Part shown: positions 13,908 through 18,684 of the stretch, in pieces
Layout of the letters: the number at the start of each line of letters is the position of its first letter
Position numbering within the stretch: the stretch's first letter is position 1
NCBI GenBank assembly: GCA_045627885.1
Contig: JAZQOM010000034.1
Span: 1 to 18,684 of the forward strand
DNA from: CALCTE01 sp045627885
GTDB taxonomy: Bacteria; Bacillota; Clostridia; Oscillospirales; CAG-272
DNA length: 18,684 bases
Reading direction: 5' to 3'
Made by a program: the position numbers and the translations under genes
The notes under the pieces: model-generated
The model's input: only the letters and a program-made list of their open reading frames with translations
Told to the model about the DNA's origin: nothing
Database searches by the model: none

Positions 13908-15197
13908 GTGGAAAAATATGTCGTTACCGGTGGTAGAAAACTGTCGGGAACCGTTGAAATAAGCGGTATGAAAAATGCCGCGGTCGCAATAATATTCGGC
14001 ACCATACTGTGCCGTGACCGCTGTGTAATAGAGAATCTTCCGCAGATTCAGGATGTTACGCTTTCTCTTGAAATCCTGAAGAGTATGGGTATATCGGTTC
14101 GCTCTGTCGGGAAGAATACTGTTGAAATAGATACTTCCGCGATGATTCCGGATTCCGTTCCATTTGAGCTTGTCAGAAAAATGAGAGCATCGTACTATCT
14201 TCTCGGCTCGGAGCTCGGCAGATTCGGCAGAGCGTATACGGGATTTCCCGGCGGGTGTGATTTCGGAGTAAGACCGATTGACCAGCACATCAAGGGCTTT
14301 GAAGCTCTCGGCGCTGATGTCAAGGTAGAGGGCGGCTTTATTGAGGCGCAGTACAAGAACGGAAGAAGCAAGGGCGCTTCGATATATCTCGATGTTATTT
14401 CCGTCGGCGCAACCATAAACATAATGCTTGCATCCGTCTGCACGGACGGTATCACCGTAATCGAGAACGCGGCAAAAGAGCCTCATGTCGTCGATACCGC
14501 AAACTTCTTGAACGCCTGCGGCGCGGATATCAAGGGCGCCGGCACCGATGTAATAAAGATTAAGGGAGTCGATAGGCTTCACGGTTGCAACTACGCCATA
14601 ATTCCCGATATGATAGAAGCTGGTACATATATGGCGATGGCGGCGGCAACGGGAAGCACCATAACCGTAAACAATGTTATTCCCAAGCATCTCGAATCCA
14701 TAACCGCAAAGCTTGAAGAAATGGGCGTGGAGATTGTGGAGGACGACGAGGCGATAACCGTAAAAGCACCGGAAAGGCTCGGCAAATGCACGGTTAAAAC
14801 GCAGCCTTATCCCGGATTCCCGACGGATATGCAGCCGCAGATTTGCGTGCTCCAATGCCTTGCCGACGGACTTTCGATACTTACCGAAAATGTCTGGGAC
14901 AACAGATTCAGATATGTTGACGAGCTGAGGCTTATGGGCGCAAGCATAAAGGTAGACGGCAAAACCGCGATGATAGACGGCCCCGTAAAGCTTTCCGCCG
15001 CAAAGATAAAGGCGGTGGATTTGAGAGCGGGAGCGGCGATGATAATTGCGGCACTTGCGGCAAACGGAACTACCGAGATAACGAACATTTACAGCATTCA
15101 AAGAGGCTACGAGGATATAGAAAACAAGCTCAAAAAGCTCGGAGCGGACTTTACTTATGTATCGGAGCCGGATGGTATGGATTCCGCGGCACAATAA
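13908..15197 (+). CDS. murA: UDP-N-acetylglucosamine 1-carboxyvinyltransferase
   Basis: The 429-residue enzyme transfers enolpyruvate from PEP to UDP-GlcNAc, the first committed step of peptidoglycan synthesis in the cytoplasm. It has the EPSP-synthase fold with the conserved Lys22-Asn23 pair in SGMKNAAVA, RASYYLLGSELGRFGRA near 93-109, and FPGGCDFGVRPIDQHIKG with catalytic Cys117. Cys at this place predicts sensitivity to fosfomycin (Asp variants are resistant). The GTG start at 13908 is chosen because AAAAGGAG (13893-13900) lies 7 bases upstream; a longer frame from 13860 has no such site and adds residues unlike the family. It has its own promoter and ends at a strong terminator. Confidence 0.96.
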   Translation: MEKYVVTGGRKLSGTVEISGMKNAAVAIIFGTILCRDRCVIENLPQIQDVTLSLEILKSMGISVRSVGKNTVEIDTSAMIPDSVPFELVRKMRASYYLLGSELGRFGRAYTGFPGGCDFGVRPIDQHIKGFEALGADVKVEGGFIEAQYKNGRSKGASIYLDVISVGATINIMLASVCTDGITVIENAAKEPHVVDTANFLNACGADIKGAGTDVIKIKGVDRLHGCNYAIIPDMIEAGTYMAMAAATGSTITVNNVIPKHLESITAKLEEMGVEIVEDDEAITVKAPERLGKCTVKTQPYPGFPTDMQPQICVLQCLADGLSILTENVWDNRFRYVDELRLMGASIKVDGKTAMIDGPVKLSAAKIKAVDLRAGAAMIIAALAANGTTEITNIYSIQRGYEDIENKLKKLGADFTYVSEPDGMDSAAQ

Positions 15198-15199
15198 TA

Positions 15200-15234
15200 A
15201 AAACAGCGTTTCCTTTGCGGAAACGCTGTTTTAA
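15200..15234 (+). terminator. Strong hairpin terminator between murA and ligA
   Basis: AAAACAGCGTTTCC (15200-15213) and GGAAACGCTGTTTT (15219-15232) form a perfect 14-bp stem with a 5-base loop, ending in four T. It follows the murA stop by two bases. The ligA ribosome binding site AGGTGG begins at 15236, directly after it, so there is no room for a ligA promoter between them. Confidence 0.85.
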
Positions 15235-15245
15235 TAGGTGGATTT

Positions 15246-17234
15246 ATGGAAAACGCAAAAGAGTATATGGAGGAGCTTGCCAAAAAGCTCATCTATCACA
15301 GAAAGAAATATTATGAGGACGACGCTCCCGAGATAAGCGACTTTGAGTTCGACGCCATGATGCGTGAGCTCGAGGAGCTTGAAAAAAAGTATCCCGAATT
15401 TGCGGACGCGAATTCTCCGACAAGGCTTGTCGGCGGAAAGGCTCTCGACAAATTCGAGAAGGTGGAGCATAAAGTTCCGCTTAAAAGCCTTTCCGATGTA
15501 TTTTCTTTCGAGGAGCTTTCCGATTATCTTTTCAGAGTAAAAGAACAGCTCGGCTACGCTCCGGAATTTTCCGTCGAGAATAAAATCGACGGTCTTTCCG
15601 TCGCGCTCGAATACAGATACGGCAAATTCGTCCGCGGAGCAACAAGAGGTGACGGCAACATCGGAGAAGATGTCACGGAGAATCTGCGTACCGTCGCGAG
15701 TATACCGATGAAGCTTAACGGCGCCGACGAAATTCCGCTTCTTATCGTAAGAGGCGAGGTATATATGTCAAAGCTCAACTTCGAGCGCAACAACAGAAAG
15801 CGTGAGATGAGCGGCGAAAAGCTACTTGCAAATCCGCGCAACGCCGCGGCGGGAACATTGAGACAGCTCGATTCAAGGGTTGCGGCTTCAAGAGGACTTG
15901 ATATATTCATATTCAACATTCAGTATATGGACGGAGAGCTTCCCAAAACACACGCCGAAAGCCTTGATTTGATGAAAAAATTCGGCTTTACCGTTCTGCC
16001 GTCGTACAAGGTATTCACGACGGCTGAGGATATAGAAAACGAGGTAAAGCGCATAGGCGAGGAGAGAGGGGAGCTCGGATTTGACATTGACGGCGCGGTA
16101 ATAAAGGCAAACGACTTTTCCGTAAGAGAGATTTTGGGCGAGAACACAAATACTCCGCGCTGGGCGGTGGCATTCAAATATCCGCCGGAGAAAAAGTATT
16201 CGAAGCTTCTCGAAATAAATGTCAATGTCGGCAGAACGGGAGTTATCACCCCGGTCGCAAGATTCGAGCCGATACGCCTTTCGGGTTCAACCGTGCAGAG
16301 CGCGATTCTGCACAACGCGGACTTTATAAAAAGCCTTGATATCCGCGTCGGTGACCGCATACTTGTCCAAAAAGCGGGCGAGATAATTCCCGAGATTTTA
16401 GAGGTGGACAAGAGTGCGAGAACGGGTGCGGAAACGGTATTCGAGATGCCGAAACTTTGCCCGTCCTGCGGCGCAGAGCTATTCGACGACGAGGAAGAAG
16501 CGGCGCTCAGATGCACAAACAGCGCGTGCCCCGCGCAGGCGGAACGCAATATAATTCATTTTGCGTCGCGTGACGCGATGAACATTGACGGCATCGGCGA
16601 AGCGACTGTCGGTCAGTTTTTGGCAAAAGGCATTATAAAAGACAGCGCGGATATATATTCGATGGACTACGAGGCAATAGCCGCGCTTGACGGAATGGGC
16701 AAGAAATCCGCCGAAAACATAAAGGCGGCGGTAGAACGCTCAAAGCAGAACGACCTTTCCAAGCTCATTTTCGCGCTCGGAATAAGAAATGTCGGCGAAA
16801 AGGCGGCAAAGGTGCTTGCCAAAAAATTCGGCACGATGGATAAATTCATCGCGGCGACCGCAGAGGAGCTATGCGAAGCCGATGATATCGGCGAGGTTAC
16901 GGCGCAGACGATAAAGGAGTATTTTTCGATAGATAAAAATATCGGAATGCTTGAAAAGCTCAAGGCGGCGGGAGTCAATATGAAGTGCGGCATAAAGGCG
17001 TCGGGCGACCGCTTTGCGGGTATGACTTTTGTTCTCACGGGAACACTGCCCACTATGTCAAGAGCGCAGGCAAGCGCGATAATCGAGGATATGGGCGGCA
17101 AATGCGCGGGAAGCGTGTCGAAAAAGACGAGCATCGTTCTTGCGGGTGAGGATGCCGGCTCAAAGCTCACAAAGGCGCACGAGCTGAATATAAAAGTCAT
17201 AGACGAGAACGAATTTCTCGAAATGATAAAATAA
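15246..17234 (+). CDS. ligA: NAD-dependent DNA ligase
   Basis: The 662-residue protein seals nicks in replication and repair using NAD. All domains are in order: Ia domain (1-65) with YYEDDAPEISDFEFD, adenylation domain with catalytic Lys113 in VENKIDGLSVAL, the NPRNAAAGTLRQLD motif (196-209), OB fold with NVGRTGVITPVA (327-338), a four-cysteine zinc finger (Cys405, 408, 423 and 428), a helix-hairpin-helix region (about 445-560) and a C-terminal BRCT domain (about 587-662). AGGTGG lies 4 bases upstream of the ATG. The preceding hairpin terminator with no visible promoter after it leaves the source of ligA transcription open. Two small genes follow in the same direction. Confidence 0.97.
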   Translation: MENAKEYMEELAKKLIYHRKKYYEDDAPEISDFEFDAMMRELEELEKKYPEFADANSPTRLVGGKALDKFEKVEHKVPLKSLSDVFSFEELSDYLFRVKEQLGYAPEFSVENKIDGLSVALEYRYGKFVRGATRGDGNIGEDVTENLRTVASIPMKLNGADEIPLLIVRGEVYMSKLNFERNNRKREMSGEKLLANPRNAAAGTLRQLDSRVAASRGLDIFIFNIQYMDGELPKTHAESLDLMKKFGFTVLPSYKVFTTAEDIENEVKRIGEERGELGFDIDGAVIKANDFSVREILGENTNTPRWAVAFKYPPEKKYSKLLEINVNVGRTGVITPVARFEPIRLSGSTVQSAILHNADFIKSLDIRVGDRILVQKAGEIIPEILEVDKSARTGAETVFEMPKLCPSCGAELFDDEEEAALRCTNSACPAQAERNIIHFASRDAMNIDGIGEATVGQFLAKGIIKDSADIYSMDYEAIAALDGMGKKSAENIKAAVERSKQNDLSKLIFALGIRNVGEKAAKVLAKKFGTMDKFIAATAEELCEADDIGEVTAQTIKEYFSIDKNIGMLEKLKAAGVNMKCGIKASGDRFAGMTFVLTGTLPTMSRAQASAIIEDMGGKCAGSVSKKTSIVLAGEDAGSKLTKAHELNIKVIDENEFLEMIK

Positions 17235-17245
17235 CGGAGAGGGCT

Positions 17246-17782
17246 ATGATAATACTGATAGGAGGAAGCAGTCATGTCGGCAAGACCTTGCTTTCGCAAA
17301 AGCTCATCGAAAAATACAAATATCCGTGCCTTTCGCTCGACCACCTGAAAATGGGGCTTATCCGCAATAAGATGACGGAGCTTACCGTAAACGACGACCT
17401 TAAAATGCGGTATTTTCTGTGGCCGCTTGCCGCCGAAATGATAAAGACGGCGATAGAAAACGAGCAGAATATGATAGTCGAGGGTTGCTATATCCCGGGC
17501 GAGTGGAAGCAGAGCTTTACCGACGAATATCTTGAAAAGATTCGTTGTGTGTTTATCGTAATGAGCGAGGACTACATTCGCAAAAACGGGCAGAGCATAG
17601 CGCGGCACGCAAGCGTTATAGAGTCGCGCAAAAATGACGAGATTGACATTGACCGCCTTGTCATGTGCAGTAAAAACTTCAAAAAGGACTGCGCGGATTT
17701 CGGCATAAACTGCCTCGAAATAAGCGAAAGCTATGACATAGACGACATTGTTTCCCGCGCCTGCAAGATGATGAATATATAA
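17246..17782 (+). CDS. P-loop kinase-like protein, function unknown
   Basis: The 178-residue protein begins with a Walker A motif, LIGGSSHVGKT (4-14). LDHLKMG (31-37) sits where nucleoside-kinase-like proteins bind the acceptor. NMIVEGCYIPGEW (75-87) is a probable Walker-B-like strand, and IARHAS (118-123) carries a lid-like Arg. The size and the GGSSxVGKT form recall small AAA_33-like or 2-phosphoglycerate-kinase-like P-loop proteins. The substrate cannot be identified, and a metabolite kinase is the most economical idea. It begins 11 bases after ligA with GGAGAGGG before the ATG, so it is probably co-transcribed with ligA. It is not a zeta-type toxin by any feature I can point to, and no antitoxin-like gene is adjacent. 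Confidence 0.8.
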   Translation: MIILIGGSSHVGKTLLSQKLIEKYKYPCLSLDHLKMGLIRNKMTELTVNDDLKMRYFLWPLAAEMIKTAIENEQNMIVEGCYIPGEWKQSFTDEYLEKIRCVFIVMSEDYIRKNGQSIARHASVIESRKNDEIDIDRLVMCSKNFKKDCADFGINCLEISESYDIDDIVSRACKMMNI

Positions 17783-17796
17783 AAACGGTTTTGCCC

Positions 17797-17838
17797 ATGA
17801 TGCGGACAAAGGAGAATTTGCGGAGAAAGAGATTATGA
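17797..17838 (+). CDS. Possible 13-codon upstream ORF overlapping the acetyltransferase start
   Basis: ATGATG starts a short frame encoding MMRTKENLRRKRL. Its TGA stop overlaps the ATG of the acetyltransferase (ATGA at 17835-17838). The peptide is Arg/Lys-rich. Antibiotic-resistance genes are sometimes controlled by such leader peptides. However, no ribosome binding site precedes this ATG, so it may be chance. Confidence 0.25.
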   Translation: MMRTKENLRRKRL

Positions 17839-18464
17839 AACCGAATCCAAGCAAAAAACATCCGATTCCGGGATACGAAAACGAAATATATGTAAAGCCG
17901 ACAATCTCAAACCCTAACATTACAGTCGGCGATTTTACCTATATTGCGGATTCGGAATTTGAAAGTCATGTAACGAATTTTTATCCGTGGAGCAGAGATA
18001 AGCTGATTATCGGCAGGTTTTGTCAGATTGCCGCAGGCGTTCATTTTATGATGAACGATGCCAACCATCAAATGAATGCGGTATCGACATTTCCGTTCTA
18101 CACTCTTGAAGGATGGGATATGGAGGCACCGAAACCGGAGGATATGCCGTATAAGGGCGATACCGTTATCGGAAACGATGTATGGTTTGGGCAGAATGCG
18201 CTCATTCTCCCCGGTGTTCATATCGGAGACGGTGCAATTATCGGCGCTGACAGTGTGGTAGGCAAAAATGTTGAACCTTACACGATTGTTGCCGGAAATC
18301 CGGCAAAGCTCATAAGAAAACGCTTTGATGATGAACTGATTGACCTCATGGAGAGGTTCGGATGGTGGGAGAAAAGCGTCGAAGAAATCAATAATTTGAT
18401 TCCGATTCTGACAAGCAGCGACCTTGAAGCAGTCAGGGCGGAATTAAAGGCAAGACTGGATTGA
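17835..18464 (+). CDS. Vat/CatB-like hexapeptide O-acetyltransferase
   Basis: The 209-residue protein belongs to the xenobiotic acetyltransferase group of left-handed beta-helix enzymes, which use acetyl-CoA. It shows NPNITVGDFTYIA (26-38), DKLIIGRFCQIAAGVHFMMN (55-74), ANHQMNAVSTFPF (76-88) with predicted catalytic His78, and hexapeptide repeats VIGNDVWFGQNALILPGVHI (111-130), GDGAIIGADSVV and VAGNPAKLIRKRF. A C-terminal WW-containing helix resembles Vat enzymes that inactivate streptogramin A. Chromosomal relatives are common, so resistance is not shown. GGAG lies 9 bases before the ATG and 52 bases separate it from the P-loop gene. The DNA looks more A/T-rich than ligA, which suggests separate origin. 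The hairpin after it is oriented for the opposite strand. Confidence 0.85.
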   Translation: MKPNPSKKHPIPGYENEIYVKPTISNPNITVGDFTYIADSEFESHVTNFYPWSRDKLIIGRFCQIAAGVHFMMNDANHQMNAVSTFPFYTLEGWDMEAPKPEDMPYKGDTVIGNDVWFGQNALILPGVHIGDGAIIGADSVVGKNVEPYTIVAGNPAKLIRKRFDDELIDLMERFGWWEKSVEEINNLIPILTSSDLEAVRAELKARLD

Positions 18465-18490
18465 CAAATCCGGATTTTTAAGCAAAAAAC

Positions 18491-18521
18491 ACCCCGCCGA
18501 AGATTTTTTCTTCGGCGGGGT
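18491..18521 (-). terminator. Terminator facing the minus strand
   Basis: ACCCCGCCGAAGA (18491-18503) pairs with TCTTCGGCGGGGT (18509-18521), a 13-bp GC-rich stem with a five-T loop. A run of six T follows it only when read on the minus strand; on the plus strand the next bases are CAGG. It therefore suits a minus-strand transcript arriving from the right edge, although it may also slow transcription from the acetyltransferase gene. Confidence 0.75.
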
Positions 18522-18525
18522 CAGG

Positions 18526-18552
18526 TTGCTGACAAAGGCAGCAAGCTGTCAG
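18526..18552. other. Two mutually exclusive short hairpins
   Basis: TTGCTG (18526-18531) can pair with CAGCAA (18539-18544), or CTGACA (18529-18534) can pair with TGTCAG (18547-18552). The two stems share bases 18529-18531 and cannot form together. This may be a switch-like element or chance in a structured region. Confidence 0.3.
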
Positions 18553-18573
18553 ATGATGAGAAACGCAGGGTGA

Positions 18574-18631
18574 TTGTCCGATTTTGTCGTCGTCGGCTTA
18601 CAAGCGTACGACAGAAGACAAAATCCGATAA
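18574..18631. other. Long imperfect hairpin, possible structured RNA or repeat element
   Basis: GATTTTGTC (18580-18588) pairs with GACAAAATC (18617-18625), continued outward by TTGTC/GATAA across one mismatch and including one G-T pair. Inward, GTCGT (18589-18593) pairs with ACGAC (18608-18612), leaving a four-base AGAA bulge. No open reading frame with a convincing start covers it on either strand. Confidence 0.5.
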
Positions 18632-18637
18632 AGACAG

Positions 18638-18667
18638 GTAAAGACGGGCATTTTTGCCCGTCTTTAC
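18638..18667. terminator. Perfect 13-bp inverted repeat, possible terminator
   Basis: GTAAAGACGGGCA (18638-18650) and TGCCCGTCTTTAC (18655-18667) are perfectly inverted with a four-T loop. An outer pair, AAAGACAG (18630-18637) and CTGTCTTT (18675-18682), extends the structure. On the plus strand GACTTTTCTG follows, a weak T tract, so it may end plus-strand transcripts or be the tip of a larger element cut by the window edge. Confidence 0.5.
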
Positions 18668-18684
18668 GACTTTTCTGTCTTTGA

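Noticed and set aside
13863..15194. Long open frame on the minus strand over murA (443 codons)
   Set aside because: It mirrors the codon phase of a clearly recognisable MurA, has no known motif and gives a Cys/Tyr/Arg-rich sequence typical of a shadow frame.
17782..17792. AAAACGGTTTT shared with position 13737-13747, both just after stop codons
   Set aside because: Short, A/T-rich and only two copies; chance is enough to explain it.
16667..17920. Open frame of 417 codons on the minus strand over ligA and the P-loop gene
   Set aside because: It crosses three genes that are well supported on the plus strand and has no recognisable domain.
17246..18464. A toxin-antitoxin or defence pair formed by the P-loop protein and the acetyltransferase
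   Set aside because: Neither protein shows toxin or antitoxin features, the spacing is not that of a coupled pair, and the second is a well-formed Vat/CatB-type enzyme.

Overview
The window looks like an ordinary chromosomal segment of a low-to-moderate G+C, Gram-positive Bacillota bacterium, most likely class Clostridia. The signs are strong GGAGG-type ribosome binding sites, heavy use of AGA for arginine, sigma-A-like promoters that all have 17-bp spacers, a DUF951 gene, an orphan ECF S-component and a complete D-Ala-D-Ala peptidoglycan route. No rRNA, tRNA, CRISPR array, transposase or phage gene was recognised. Coding density is high and no gene-free stretch exceeds 300 bases.

Left part (1-5119). 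A small, A/T-rich four-helix membrane protein and a clan GH-D (GH36-like) lipoprotein glycosidase lie on the minus strand, each with its own promoter. An orphan ECF S-component is transcribed divergently from the glycosidase. It is separated by one bidirectional terminator from a monocistronic acetate kinase gene (ackA) on the minus strand.

Middle part (5120-13737). A minus-strand operon runs alpha/beta hydrolase - murF-like ligase - ddl, which makes D-Ala-D-Ala and adds it to the wall precursor. Divergent from it, across a promoter region with nested inverted repeats, is a plus-strand operon: DUF951 - prfA - tsaC/sua5 - coaE - lytic transglycosylase - M18 aminopeptidase. The first five genes are joined by four consecutive ATGA overlaps, so they are probably translationally coupled. 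The operon mixes translation termination, tRNA t6A synthesis, CoA synthesis and wall turnover.

Right part (13738-18684). murA has its own strong promoter with a repeated 10-bp element and ends at a strong hairpin terminator. That terminator directly abuts the ribosome binding site of ligA. Two accessory-looking genes follow: an unassigned P-loop protein, and a Vat/CatB-type hexapeptide acetyltransferase that is more A/T-rich. The last 220 bases hold no convincing gene but contain a dense array of hairpins, including a terminator that faces the minus strand.

No clearly new system is evident. The points most worth a second look are: (1) a MurF-like ligase whose uridine-nucleotide-binding domain appears to be replaced by a membrane domain; (2) the structured non-coding region at the right end; (3) operator-like repeats at three promoters; (4) a tandem-repeat expansion in the omega loop of Ddl; and (5) the terminator set tightly between murA and ligA.
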